This document shows positions 1-8,475 of a DNA stretch of 64,000 bases, piece after piece (the stretch's first letter is position 1; the number at the start of each line of letters is the position of its first letter). Under the pieces are notes generated by a model, which was not told where the DNA came from, made no database searches, and saw only the letters and a program-made list of their open reading frames with translations. The stretch is from Acidovorax radicis (GTDB lineage Bacteria > Pseudomonadota > Gammaproteobacteria > Burkholderiales > Burkholderiaceae_C), in contig NZ_CP075184.1 of the NCBI RefSeq assembly GCF_020510705.1, positions 3,968,001 to 4,032,000 on the forward strand. The letters run 5' to 3'. The translations under genes and the position numbers were made by a program.

Positions 1-26
1 TGGCGGATGAGGATGAGTTCGGTCAT
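1..26 (-). CDS. Histidine phosphatase family protein, N-terminal fragment
   Basis: The first 26 bases read on the minus strand as ATG followed by codons for MTELILIR and the first two bases of a His codon. This is the usual opening of the phosphoglycerate mutase/histidine phosphatase superfamily, where the RHG motif supplies the phospho-accepting histidine. The rest of the gene lies beyond the left edge, so the substrate cannot be named. The assignment rests on nine codons only. Confidence 0.6.
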
Positions 27-64
27 GCCTTGCATTATCGAACGCAGACACACTATTGCAAGTG

Positions 65-112
65 TTTTTGGCTGCCAGCGCTTATTGGGCAAGCGCTAGC
101 AGCTATGATTTT
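65..112 (+). repeat. Dispersed hairpin repeat, copy 1 of 11
   Basis: The copy has arms AGCGCTT and AAGCGCT around a short loop, then AGCAGCTAT and an AT-rich tail. The left flank is a GGCTGCC variant of the family's GGCCTCT. It lies between the histidine phosphatase start and the small secreted-protein gene, both minus-strand genes. Confidence 0.8.
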
Positions 113-208
113 TATAACACCCCAGCCAACACCTACGGCCATGAGGCGGCGGGCTGCAGTTGGCGCATAGGGCGACCTCGGCAGCGCCCGCCCGACTGCG
201 CCCGCGCC

Positions 209-430
209 TCAACGCATGGGGATCACCAGCACCTTGCGCCGGGGGTGGCAGCCCGGGCCGTCGTAGGCAGCGCTGTCGCGCTCCCAGTTGGGGCCGGGTG
301 AGGTCTGTGCACACACCCGGGCGCCATCCAGCCTGCTGCGCCAGTAGTACCAGGGCGCGGGCGCGGCCTGGGCCAGCGTGACCAGCAAGCCCATGGCCCC
401 GGTGAGCACGAAGCGTGAAATGAGTGACAT
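209..430 (-). CDS. Small secreted hypothetical protein
   Basis: The 73-residue product starts with a hydrophobic signal-like segment ending near AQA, followed by a mature part rich in Trp, Tyr and Arg with two Cys, ending in a basic VLVIPMR tail. The Ala-x-Ala site and the two Cys suggest a small periplasmic protein with a disulfide. The ATG at 430 puts the signal at the N-terminus. The frame is also open from a GTG at 487, and neither start has a convincing ribosome binding site. No family was recognised. It could be a conserved lineage-specific protein; coding status is likely but not proven. Confidence 0.5.
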   Translation of the reverse strand: MSLISRFVLTGAMGLLVTLAQAAPAPWYYWRSRLDGARVCAQTSPGPNWERDSAAYDGPGCHPRRKVLVIPMR

Positions 431-508
431 GAAGAGAAGAACGAGGGTAAAGGTAAAGGCGGCGAGGCAAGACCAGCAAGCAGGCACGCAGGTGCGCCTG
501 CCGCCATG

Positions 509-1393
509 CTAGCCAGCCTGCGTGGGGCCAATGGCCTGAAAAGCGGCGGCATCGGCCGTCACGATCCAACCTTCGAGCGGGTCCAGCCCCGGCGGCAGGC
601 CATACAGCGTGTCGCCGTCGTCCGCATGGCGCTGCTGGGCCCACGCAGCCTGCAGCAGGCACAACACGGCGTCCAGGCTGTCGCCGCTGGCGTCGTCGAT
701 CAGCAGGTCGCGCTGGGCGTGGGTGAGCTTGAGGCGCAGGCCCAGCCGGGTCTGGCCCATCTCCAGCGCGTTCACCAGGTCCTTGCGGGCAATCAGGCGG
801 TCGGGCGACTGTTTGGCGCGGTCGTCGCTTTTGTAGCTGCGCCGCTGCAGCACCTCACGCGCGAGCAGCCCGGGGTAGGCCTCCAGCGCCACGCGGCGGG
901 GGTCGCCAGCATGCAGGCCTGGCAGGTGGACACCCGCATCCAGCAGCAGCGGTAGCCCCGCGTGCAGCATGTAGGCCACGGGTGGGTTCACCCATTTCAT
1001 CGACGGGCTGGAGCCGGCGGGGCCGTCAGTGGCGCGGTGGGCAAACTTGCCACCCACCGGGCGGGCGTCGCAGAACGCGGCGAACTGGTCGCGGATCTGC
1101 GCGCGGCTGAGCGCACGGTAGTGATGCATGCACGCCAGCCAGTCTGTGGGCCAACCCAGCGCTTGCACCAGTTCGCGCGGCAGGCCAAACGGCAAGTCGA
1201 AGCCGCCCACCCAGTCGCCCGGCTCGGCCAGCCACTGGCCCAAGGCGGCCAGGGTTTCAAAGCGCTGCAGCGCGGCGAGCTGAACCCGCGCGCCCTGGCG
1301 CTGGCCCAGGGCCAGCACAATGGACTTGCGCCGGGAGGGGCTGCTGGAGAAATCACAGCCCAGCAGCAAGGGGGTGACGTGGGTGCCCGTCAC
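509..1393 (-). CDS. DUF429 family protein (predicted RNase H-like fold)
   Basis: The 294-residue product opens with a GCDFSS strand, followed by GGFDLPFGLP and, near the C-terminus, a conserved DDASGDSLDAVLC segment. This pattern of acidic residues after beta strands is typical of DUF429, a family predicted to have an RNase H-like fold. Its biochemical activity is not established. The start is a GTG only three bases after the stop of the upstream EamA gene, with a weak GGGATAG before it, so the two are probably co-transcribed. The family call is fairly secure; any nuclease role is inference. Confidence 0.75.
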   Translation of the reverse strand: MTGTHVTPLLLGCDFSSSPSRRKSIVLALGQRQGARVQLAALQRFETLAALGQWLAEPGDWVGGFDLPFGLPRELVQALGWPTDWLACMHHYRALSRAQIRDQFAAFCDARPVGGKFAHRATDGPAGSSPSMKWVNPPVAYMLHAGLPLLLDAGVHLPGLHAGDPRRVALEAYPGLLAREVLQRRSYKSDDRAKQSPDRLIARKDLVNALEMGQTRLGLRLKLTHAQRDLLIDDASGDSLDAVLCLLQAAWAQQRHADDGDTLYGLPPGLDPLEGWIVTADAAAFQAIGPTQAG

Positions 1394-1396
1394 GGT

Positions 1397-2278
1397 CTAT
1401 CCCAATGCCAGCGCCGTGACGCCCGCGGCGATGCACAGGGCACCAAAAATGCGCGCCACTCGGTCGCCCTCGCCCAGCAGATGGCCGCCGATGAGTGCTG
1501 CAAACAACATGGACACCTCGCGTGCCGGGGCCACGTGCGACATGGGCGCCTGCTGCATCGCATAAAGCACCAGCACATAGGCCACGGGGCTTACCACCGC
1601 CACCAGCAGCGCAAACCGCCACTGCGCCAGCCAGAGCGTGCGGGCGGCGGGCAGATCCCGCAACACCACGGGCGCGAGCAGCCCCACGCGCACAAAGTTG
1701 CCCATGTAGTCGATGAGGATGGGCGACATCAGCAAAAACTTGACCGCATAGCCATCGACCACCGTGTAGCTGGCGATGAAGGCGCCCGTGAGCAAGCCAT
1801 AGGCCATGCCCTTGTGCACGCGCGCGCGGGCTGCAGGGTCGTGCGCGGTGCGCAGCAGACCGGGGCCACCGGCAATCAGAAACACGCCGCCCACCACGCC
1901 CACAATGCCCAGCGCGCCCAGCGCCGATATCTGCTCGCCCAGCAGCGTGATGGCCACCAGCGACGAAAGCAGCGGCCCCGAGCCGCGTGCCAGCGGGTAC
2001 ACCACGGTGAGGTCTGCCTTGCGGTAGCCGCGCAAAAGGATGACGTAGTACGCCACGTGCAACAGGCCGCTGGCCACCACCAAGCCCCACTCCACGGCGC
2101 CCCAGCGCGGCACCACATCGCGCCCCATCCACCAGCCCAGCGGCGCCCAGAAGAACATCATCAGCACCGACGTGAAAAACGCAAACCGCGAATCGCCCCC
2201 GGCTTTCTTGGCGGCAATGTTCCAGCAGGCGTGGATGAGCCCGGCGAGGATGATGAGGGCGAAGGCGGTGGGGGTCAC
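1397..2278 (-). CDS. EamA/DMT-type inner-membrane transporter
   Basis: The 293-residue hydrophobic protein has about ten predicted membrane segments arranged as two halves, as in the EamA (RhaT/DMT) family. It starts with an AGLIHACWNIAAKKAG segment typical of that family. Members export or import small metabolites; nothing here identifies the substrate. The start is a GTG. It is followed after three bases by the DUF429 gene on the same strand, suggesting one transcript. Confidence 0.82.
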   Translation of the reverse strand: MTPTAFALIILAGLIHACWNIAAKKAGGDSRFAFFTSVLMMFFWAPLGWWMGRDVVPRWGAVEWGLVVASGLLHVAYYVILLRGYRKADLTVVYPLARGSGPLLSSLVAITLLGEQISALGALGIVGVVGGVFLIAGGPGLLRTAHDPAARARVHKGMAYGLLTGAFIASYTVVDGYAVKFLLMSPILIDYMGNFVRVGLLAPVVLRDLPAARTLWLAQWRFALLVAVVSPVAYVLVLYAMQQAPMSHVAPAREVSMLFAALIGGHLLGEGDRVARIFGALCIAAGVTALALG

Positions 2279-2419
2279 GGGTCAGAAAGAGAGAGAGCTT
2301 GAATGCAAAAAAGCCGCAGCGCCATGGCGACTGCGGCTTGATGTGGCCTAGAGAGTTTATCGATTCAAGGGCTGCGTACCGCCCACAACGCCCGCAACTG
2401 GCGCGGCCCAGACAAGCTG

Positions 2420-2542
2420 CCACCGTGCAAGGGCCGCCAAGCTGCGCAGGCAGCGCTTCGCTTGCGTGCACCGGTGGCGTCCCCCTGCCCGCACCGCGCA
2501 GCGGTGCGAGAGCGGGGGGAAGGCGCGCAGCGCCTCAGGGGG
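2420..2542 (-). repeat. G+C-rich 3' hairpin repeat, copy A
   Basis: On the minus strand this begins CCCCCCTGAGGCGCTGCGCG about eight bases after the stop of the BLUF gene. It continues through a hairpin (CACCGC/GCGGTG) to GGGGGACGCC. Two more copies follow the stops at 5262 and 19733 in the same orientation. It may act as a transcript-end hairpin; no T-run follows. Confidence 0.65.
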
Positions 2543-2549
2543 GTGATCT

Positions 2550-2972
2550 CTAAGCTCTGCCGATGATGGAGGCTGTCGCCATCAGCTCTTCGAGCAATGC
2601 AAACGACACCTTGCCCGACACCGCATAGGGGTCGAGTTCAGGCTTCTCGGAGTACTTGAGCAAGATGGAATGGTTGATCTTGGAGAGGTTGACCTGCCCC
2701 ATCGTCCAGCCGCCAAAGCGGCGTTCGGCGATTTCTTCGTAATGCAGCAGCTCCACGTTCTTGTGGCGCGGGTCTTTCTGGATGTGGCCATACAGGTCGC
2801 TCACCGCCGAGCGGCCGCCTTCGATGGCTTGCAGAAACACACCACCGCCGTAACACAGCACACCGGTGATGCCACAACCGGGGTTGTGCTGGCGCGATTG
2901 CATCAGGATCGCTTCGATGGCAGCGGGAGAGGTGTCCACTGCGCGGCTGGCATAAAGCAGGCGTACCAACAT
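2550..2972 (-). CDS. BLUF-domain blue-light sensor, FAD-binding
   Basis: The 140-residue protein is a short BLUF protein: one FAD-binding photosensor domain with a C-terminal helical cap and no attached output domain. The key positions are visible: Tyr7 in LLYASR, Asn30, Gln48 in FLQAIEG, and Trp89/Met91 in the GGWTMGQ strand. Tyr and Gln form the hydrogen-bond switch around flavin. The ATG at 2972 has GGAAAG upstream and lies two bases after the folE stop, so it is almost certainly co-transcribed with folE. The frame stays open upstream but only as an overlap of folE. Output partners are unknown; short BLUF proteins usually act by protein-protein contact. Confidence 0.92.
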   Translation of the reverse strand: MLVRLLYASRAVDTSPAAIEAILMQSRQHNPGCGITGVLCYGGGVFLQAIEGGRSAVSDLYGHIQKDPRHKNVELLHYEEIAERRFGGWTMGQVNLSKINHSILLKYSEKPELDPYAVSGKVSFALLEELMATASIIGRA

Positions 2973-2974
2973 GG

Positions 2975-3700
2975 TCAGTTCTTTCCGGGGATGAGGGAGA
3001 GGAATTCGCGGCGCAGGGCGCTGTCCTTGAGGAACACACCCCGCATCACGGAGTTGATCATCTTGCTGTCCATCTCGCGCACACCGCGCCAGGACATGCA
3101 AAAGTGGCTGGCTTCCATCACGATGGCCAGGCCGTCGGGCTGCGTCTTTTCCATGATCAGGTCGGCCAGTTGCACCACGGCCTCTTCCTGGATCTGGGGG
3201 CGCCCCATGATCCAGTCCACCAGCCGCGCGTATTTGGACAGGCCGATCACGTTGGTGTGTTCGTTGGGCATGACACCAATCCAGATCTTGCCGATGACCG
3301 GGCAAAAATGGTGGCTGCAGGCGCTGCGCACCGTGAGCGGGCCCACGATCATCAGCTCGTTCAGGTGCTCGGCGTTGGGGAACTCGGTGATGGGCGGCTG
3401 CGCCACATAGCGGCCCTTGAACACCTCGTTGAGGTACATCTTGGCCACGCGGCGCGCGGTGTTGTTGGTGTTGTGGTCGCTGTCGGTGTTGATGACCAGG
3501 CTGTCGAGCACGCCCTGCATCTTGACCTCCACCTCGTCCAGCAGCTTCTCCAGCTCGCCGGGTTCGATGAACTCAGCAATGTTGTCGTTGGCATGAAAAC
3601 GCTTGCGTGCGGCGGCAAGGCGCTCTCGGATCTTGACGGAGACGGGCGTGCCTTCGTCCGGTGAAATGGGCGTCATATCGGCGGCAGGTTGGCTGGACAT
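2975..3700 (-). CDS. folE: GTP cyclohydrolase I
   Basis: This enzyme converts GTP to 7,8-dihydroneopterin triphosphate, the first step of tetrahydrofolate synthesis. The 241-residue product carries the zinc/active-site segment SACSHHFCPVIG and the C-terminal block SHFCMSWRGVREMDS, which matches the Cys-Met-x-x-Arg-Gly-Val region of the family. The ATG at 3700 was chosen because the open frame upstream runs into a dispersed repeat; M9 is an alternative. It is followed after two bases by the BLUF gene. NudB, which acts on its product, is encoded about 5 kb away. Confidence 0.95.
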   Translation of the reverse strand: MSSQPAADMTPISPDEGTPVSVKIRERLAAARKRFHANDNIAEFIEPGELEKLLDEVEVKMQGVLDSLVINTDSDHNTNNTARRVAKMYLNEVFKGRYVAQPPITEFPNAEHLNELMIVGPLTVRSACSHHFCPVIGKIWIGVMPNEHTNVIGLSKYARLVDWIMGRPQIQEEAVVQLADLIMEKTQPDGLAIVMEASHFCMSWRGVREMDSKMINSVMRGVFLKDSALRREFLSLIPGKN

Positions 3701-3744
3701 GGGCAGAATCGTAACAGCGAACGCTGCGCCGCAGATTTCAAGGG

Positions 3745-3800
3745 TTTTAGGCCTCCAGCGCTTTATACACAAGCGCTAGCAGCTATTAATTGAATAGCAA
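3745..3800 (+). repeat. Dispersed hairpin repeat, copy 2 of 11
   Basis: The copy has the full left flank (GGCCTCCAGCGCTTTAT) and the right arm AAGCGCTAGCAGCTATTAAT. It lies between the starts and ends of folE and clsB, antisense to both. The upstream open extension of folE is translated from it and is therefore not coding. Confidence 0.85.
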
Positions 3801-3865
3801 TCGAGTTTCATGCACCGCAGGTGCCATCGGCGCCAACCCCCTCCGCCCCCAACCCACGCCAAAGA

Positions 3866-5104
3866 TCAATACCGGTTGCCCGTCACCCACAGGGCCAGCC
3901 GCATCAGCGCAAACGCGATGCGGTCGAGCACCCGCTGGCGCAGGGGTCGGCCCGCGTAGCGTGCGGGGTCCATGCGGTGGCCTGCGTGTTGCATGGCCTG
4001 CACCAGGCGCTGGTGCAGGTCGGTGGCAAAGGCGGCGTCTTCCACCACCACGTTGGCCTCACGGGCCAGCAACAGGCTCAAGGGGTCAAGGTTGGACGAG
4101 CCCACCGTGGCCCAGGGTTTGTCGCCAAAGGCGTCGATCACGGCCACCTTGGCGTGCAGAAAACTCGGGGCGTATTCGTAGATCTCCACGCCCGCCTGCA
4201 GCAGCGCGCCATACACGGGCCGGGCTGCGTGGTATTGCATGAAGTATTCATAACGCCCTTGCAGCAGCAGGCGCACGCGCACGCCCCGGCGTGCGGCCAT
4301 CACCAGCGCCCTGCGCAGCTTGCCGCCGGGCATGAAGTAGGCGTTGGCGATGATGATTTCATTGCGCGCCCCGCCAATGGCGCGGCGGTAGGCTTTTTCA
4401 ATGCGGCTGCGGTTGCGCACGTTGTCGCGCAGCACCAAGGCGGCGCGCATGGACGGGCCTGCATTGCCGCCCCTGGCCGCATGTTTGGCGGCGCTGGCAG
4501 CGCGCAGGGCCTGCAGCGCCTCAGGCAGGCGGCGCTGGCGCACGTCGCGCACGGCCTGCATGCGCCACCACAGCTGGTCCATGGTGTCGCTGGCGGTGGT
4601 CACCAGGCTGCCTGTGGCCATCACGGCAAAATCAAAGCGCGGCGCATCGAGCGCGCCGTGGTTCGGGTCATGAAAATCATCAAGCACGTTGATGCCGCCA
4701 CAAAACAGCATGCGGCCATCCACCACACACAGTTTGCGATGCAGCCGGCGCCAGCGCCGCGGCAACAGCAGCCCCAGCGGGCCCAGTGGTGAATACACGC
4801 GGTATTGCACGCCCGCAGCCGCGAGGCGCTGCGCCCAGGCCGGCGACAAAGTGCCGGTGCCCACGCCATCCACCACGAGCTGGGTGCGCACGCCGCGTTG
4901 GGCGGCGCGCATCAGCGCCTCGGCCACGTCCGCACCGCTGCCGGTGAAGTCAAAGATGTAGGTCTCGAACTGGATGTCCGAGAGCGCGGCGTCCATGGCC
5001 TCGATCAGCGCCGGAAATAACTCCTCGGCCCCCTGCAGCAAGCGCACCTGGTGGTCATTCGCAAAATCAAAACGACGGTCTTGCTGAAAAGGCTTTTGTC
5101 TCAT
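3866..5104 (-). CDS. clsB: Cardiolipin synthase B-like phospholipase D family protein
   Basis: The 412-residue protein has two HKD phosphatidyltransferase motifs, H122-x-K124-x4-D129 (LHRKLCVVD) and H317-x-K319-x4-D324 (LHAKVAVID). Each is followed by a GGIN or GSSN loop. Length and layout match ClsB (YbhO), which makes cardiolipin at the inner membrane. The ATG at 5104 (MRQKPFQ) was chosen over an upstream ATG whose extension runs into repeat sequence. The gene upstream encodes an EEP-family protein like E. coli YbhP, the known neighbour of clsB, which supports the name. Confidence 0.88.
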   Translation of the reverse strand: MRQKPFQQDRRFDFANDHQVRLLQGAEELFPALIEAMDAALSDIQFETYIFDFTGSGADVAEALMRAAQRGVRTQLVVDGVGTGTLSPAWAQRLAAAGVQYRVYSPLGPLGLLLPRRWRRLHRKLCVVDGRMLFCGGINVLDDFHDPNHGALDAPRFDFAVMATGSLVTTASDTMDQLWWRMQAVRDVRQRRLPEALQALRAASAAKHAARGGNAGPSMRAALVLRDNVRNRSRIEKAYRRAIGGARNEIIIANAYFMPGGKLRRALVMAARRGVRVRLLLQGRYEYFMQYHAARPVYGALLQAGVEIYEYAPSFLHAKVAVIDAFGDKPWATVGSSNLDPLSLLLAREANVVVEDAAFATDLHQRLVQAMQHAGHRMDPARYAGRPLRQRVLDRIAFALMRLALWVTGNRY

Positions 5105-5165
5105 CGCAACGATCCATCGCGCTGCGCACCGCCCGCAGCCCATGAAACCGGCGCTGCCCAGGCCA

Positions 5166-5258
5166 GTGCACCCGTGGAACTGGCTTTGCCAGGCCACTGG
5201 GTGCGTCCCCCTCCCGAAGGGGAGGGGGACGGCGCGAAGCGGCTCAGGGGGTGCTTCA
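5166..5258 (-). repeat. G+C-rich 3' hairpin repeat, copy B
   Basis: On the minus strand it starts CCCCCTGAGCCGCTTCGCG about ten bases after the stop of the EEP gene. It contains a strong hairpin, GTCCCCCTCCC-CTTC-GGGAGGGGGAC, with no T-run. It resembles copies A and C and lies between the EEP gene and clsB. Confidence 0.7.
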
Positions 5259-5261
5259 CCC

Positions 5262-5999
5262 TCACAGCCGAAACTCGGCGATCAACGGAAGATGGTCTGA
5301 CATGCGCCACCAGATGCGCCCCCTGGGCACGTGCAGCGACAGCGGCGTGAGGCCCCGCACATACACGTGATCGAGCTGTGCCAGCGGCAGTCGGGCCGGG
5401 TAGGTGAAGGTGCGGGGAGCATCGAACTCATACAACGAAAAGCCCGCGAGCATGCGTTTGATCTGCAGGCCCCAGTCGTTGAAGTCCCCCGCCACCACCA
5501 CCGGCGCGCCCGCTGGCACCTCACGCTCTATGAAGCGTTGCAGTTGCGAGATCTGGCGCAAGCGGCTGCCGGGGATGAGCCCCAGATGCACCACGATCAC
5601 GTGCAGGCGGCGCCCATGGGCATCCACCTCGACGTGCAACAGGCCGCGCTGCTCAAAGCGGTGGTCGGAGATATCTTCGTGCTGGTGCCCCATCACCGGC
5701 CAGCGCGACAGCAGCGCATTGCCGTGCTCGCCATGTTTGGTGAATGCGTTGGTGCGGTACACGGCCTCATAGCCCTCGGGCGCCAGGTACTCGGCCTGGG
5801 GCACATCGGGCCAGCGCTGAAAATACGCGGCTTCGCGCCGGTGCAGCTTGCGCACTTCCTGCAGGCAGACGATGTCGGCATCGAGCTGCTCGACCGCCAG
5901 GCCCAGGTTGTGAATCTCCAGCCGGCGCGCGGGCCCCAGCCCCTGCACACCCTTATGGATGTTGTAGGTGGCTACCCGCAAGATATCGTCGTGTTCCAT
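5262..5999 (-). CDS. Endonuclease/exonuclease/phosphatase family protein (YbhP-like)
   Basis: The 245-residue EEP-fold protein has the family landmarks in order: ATYNIHKG, LQEVRK with the metal-binding Glu, GDFNDW, and a C-terminal SDHLPL with the catalytic His. These are metal-dependent phosphodiesterases. In E. coli, ybhP precedes clsB and the same order is seen here, hinting at a phospholipid-related role, but the substrate is not known. The ATG at 5999 (MEHDDILRV) was chosen because the motif core begins at once. It is transcribed away from the receiver-TPR gene. Confidence 0.85.
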   Translation of the reverse strand: MEHDDILRVATYNIHKGVQGLGPARRLEIHNLGLAVEQLDADIVCLQEVRKLHRREAAYFQRWPDVPQAEYLAPEGYEAVYRTNAFTKHGEHGNALLSRWPVMGHQHEDISDHRFEQRGLLHVEVDAHGRRLHVIVVHLGLIPGSRLRQISQLQRFIEREVPAGAPVVVAGDFNDWGLQIKRMLAGFSLYEFDAPRTFTYPARLPLAQLDHVYVRGLTPLSLHVPRGRIWWRMSDHLPLIAEFRL

Positions 6000-6134
6000 G
6001 GCCTGATTGTGAAGCAGCCAGGGCGATGCCCCTATGACGAAGAGCGGGTTTGCCCGATGCAATAATTTTGTTGCATAACGTTACACTCAACCCATTCCCA
6101 CACGGCACAGCGGCAGGACCGGCCCACCCCCACG

Positions 6135-7886
6135 ATGGCCACCGAAAACGAAACCCCCGCCGCACCCCCTGTGTTGGCGCTGATTGTCGACAGCAATGCG
6201 ACCTCACGCAGCATCTTGGTGGGGCAACTGCGCGAATACGGCGTTACCCGCATCGTGCAATGCACCCGCGTGCAGGACGCCCGGGCACGGCTGGAACACA
6301 CGGTGTTCGACTACGTGCTCTGCGACCAGTATTTTGGTGAAGGCGGCTATTCAGGCCAGACCCTGCTGGACGACCTGCGCCGCGCGCAGCTGTTGCCGTT
6401 TTCGACCGTGTTTTTCATGGTGACCGCCGAGGCGTCGTATGCCGCCGTGGCCGAGGCGGCCGAGTCGGCGCTCGACGGCTATCTGCTCAAGCCCTTCACT
6501 CCAAGCGCGTTGTTCGAGCGGCTGGGGCTGGCGCGGCTGCGCAAAATCCATCTGCGCCCGATTTTTGACGCCATTGAGGCCGAGGATTTTGAAAGCGCCG
6601 CCAGCCTGTGCGTACAGCGCTTCGAGGCCCGCGCACCCTATTGGCTGTATGCCGCACGCATTGGCTCGGAGCTGCTGCTGCGGCTGGGCCGCCATGACGA
6701 GGCGCGCACCCTGTTCGAGGCCGTGATCGATGCCCGCGCCCTGCCCTGGGCCAAACTCGGTGTGGCGCGCGCGCAAATTGAATCGGGCCAGGCGGCACGC
6801 GCCATCACCACCTTGCAAGGGCTTATTGGCGAAGACGCTTCGTTTGCTGATGCCTATGACGTGCTGGGGCGCGCGCAGGTGGAACTGGGGCACTTTGCGC
6901 AGGCGATAGAGACCTACCGCACCGCCAGCGCACTCACGCCCGACTCGGTGGTGCGGCTGCAAAAGCTGGGAATGATGTCGTACTACATGGGCGATCGCGA
7001 CACCGCCACCAAGGTTCTGGCGCGTGCGGCGGTGCTGGGCATTGACTCCAAGCTGTTCGACTTCCAGTCGCTGGTGCTGCTGACGTTTTCCTACTTTGCC
7101 GACAACGACCGCAAGGGAATCGAGCGCTGCATGGCCGACTTCAGCCGCACTCTGGAGCGCCACCACGCCAGCGCGCGGGTGCAGCGTTTTGCCGAGGTGG
7201 CACGCACGCTGCAGCTCATCCAGCAGCGGCAGCTGTCGCAGGCAGTGGATTCGGTGCGTGCCCTGGTCCGGGAGATCACGGCCAGCAGTTTCGACTTCGA
7301 GGCCGCCTGCAACCTGGGCAGCCTGCTGGCGGTGCTGGCCACCACATCGATCGATCTGGCTGACGGTGAGCGCTGGGTGCGCGATCTGGGCATGCGCTAC
7401 GCGAACACGCGGGGCCTGACAGAACTGATGGCCAACGCCTGTGGCCTGCACGCCCCGTATGGCGACATCGTGCGCGACTGCCTGCAGCAGATCAACAAGA
7501 CCGCCGAAGTCGCCATGGCGCAAAGCCTGGCTGGCGACCCCACCGGCGCGGTCAACAACCTGCTGCAGCACGCCGAACACACGCTCAACTCCAAGCTGCT
7601 GGACATGTCACAACAGGTGCTGCTGCGGCACTCTGCCCGCATGGCAAGCCCCCAGGCGCAGCAAGAAGCCATCGACACGCTGCGCCTGCGCATGGGCAGC
7701 GCGCCCACCCGGGCCATCCTGGGGCAAGACAGCGAGCGGCACCCGGGCGGCGTGGTGCTGCGTGTGCGCAGCACCACAGACAACAGCCCCATCCGCATCC
7801 CGCCGCCGCCCCAGGACAGCCTGGCGCCCGGCGCAGAGCCCGAAGCACCCGATCCCGCTTCCGTTTTGCGCCTGCGCCCGCTGTAG
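6135..7886 (+). CDS. Response-regulator receiver domain fused to TPR repeats
   Basis: The 583-residue product has an N-terminal CheY-like receiver (about residues 12-130), followed by helical TPR-type repeats to about residue 520 and a Pro-rich tail. In the receiver, Asp19 begins the acidic pocket (VDSN, with Ser in place of the usual second Asp). Asp64 (VLCDQ) is the likely phospho-acceptor, and Thr97 and Lys119 (LLKPF) are in the expected places. There is no DNA-binding domain, so output is probably by protein contact through the TPR part. No histidine kinase is adjacent. The ATG at 6135 is the first in frame. Confidence 0.82.
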   Translation: MATENETPAAPPVLALIVDSNATSRSILVGQLREYGVTRIVQCTRVQDARARLEHTVFDYVLCDQYFGEGGYSGQTLLDDLRRAQLLPFSTVFFMVTAEASYAAVAEAAESALDGYLLKPFTPSALFERLGLARLRKIHLRPIFDAIEAEDFESAASLCVQRFEARAPYWLYAARIGSELLLRLGRHDEARTLFEAVIDARALPWAKLGVARAQIESGQAARAITTLQGLIGEDASFADAYDVLGRAQVELGHFAQAIETYRTASALTPDSVVRLQKLGMMSYYMGDRDTATKVLARAAVLGIDSKLFDFQSLVLLTFSYFADNDRKGIERCMADFSRTLERHHASARVQRFAEVARTLQLIQQRQLSQAVDSVRALVREITASSFDFEAACNLGSLLAVLATTSIDLADGERWVRDLGMRYANTRGLTELMANACGLHAPYGDIVRDCLQQINKTAEVAMAQSLAGDPTGAVNNLLQHAEHTLNSKLLDMSQQVLLRHSARMASPQAQQEAIDTLRLRMGSAPTRAILGQDSERHPGGVVLRVRSTTDNSPIRIPPPPQDSLAPGAEPEAPDPASVLRLRPL

Positions 7887-7952
7887 CGCCACGCGCCACG
7901 CGACACCCGCGCTGGTGTTCTATCCGGGCACCGGTATCAAGGGACCAGTTAA

Positions 7953-7970
7953 GAACGTGTTCACGATCTA
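7953..7970 (-). repeat. Solo end of the 292-bp inverted-repeat element
   Basis: The sequence GAACGTGTTCACGATCT matches the right end of the element at 16317-16608 over 17 of 17 bases when read in the opposite direction. It is preceded by TTAA, like the TTA beside that element. It overlaps the nudB stop codon. No second end was found nearby, so it is probably a remnant. Confidence 0.6.
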
Positions 7971-8456
7971 GCGAGGGGGCGAGTCGGTTGGAGAACAGGC
8001 CGCAAAGCGTGGGAGCAGCAGACACGCTTCGGCATTGGATGCAGAAAAGCAGCGGTCGGCAGCCCGCTGCCAAGGCAGCCATTCAAAGGCGTCGTGCTCG
8101 CGCGGGCTCAGCGCCACAGGCGTGCTGGGGGGCACACAGAGGCCAAAGACACGCTCCCGGTTGCGCACCACGCCCGGCGCATACCGATGCAGCCATTGCG
8201 GCCAGATGTCATACACGTTCTCGAGCGCCCAGTCGACCAGCACACATCCATCGGCGCGTGTATCGATGCCGGTTTCTTCGAACACCTCGCGCCGGGCGGT
8301 TTCCTCGAAAGCCTCGTCCGGCGTGTCCTTGCTGCCGGTCACCGACTGCCAGTGGCCATCGCCGCCCGTGCGGCGTATCAGCAACACGCCCAGCGCTGGC
8401 GTGTGAATGACCACCAGCACCGACTCCGGGATTTTGTAGACAGGCCTGTGGTGCAC
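7968..8456 (-). CDS. nudB: Dihydroneopterin triphosphate diphosphatase (Nudix)
   Basis: The protein resembles E. coli NudB: an N-terminal RPVYKIPESVLVVI strand, the GHWQSVTGSKD lead-in, a Nudix box with REVFEETGI, and the family-specific LHRYAPGVVRNRERVFGL segment. It removes pyrophosphate from 7,8-dihydroneopterin triphosphate, the FolE product, in folate synthesis. The start is a GTG at 8456, about 20 bases after the stop of the lipoprotein gene, giving 162 residues. The longer open frame upstream overlaps that gene and was rejected. The last codons overlap an end of the inverted-repeat element. Confidence 0.86.
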   Translation of the reverse strand: MHHRPVYKIPESVLVVIHTPALGVLLIRRTGGDGHWQSVTGSKDTPDEAFEETARREVFEETGIDTRADGCVLVDWALENVYDIWPQWLHRYAPGVVRNRERVFGLCVPPSTPVALSPREHDAFEWLPWQRAADRCFSASNAEACLLLPRFAACSPTDSPPR

Positions 8457-8475
8457 GCTTTTATTCTGCGCCCTG

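Noticed and set aside
962..2302. 446-codon + strand open frame
   Set aside because: It overlaps both DUF429 and EamA in antisense and is extremely His/Gln/Arg-rich without domains.
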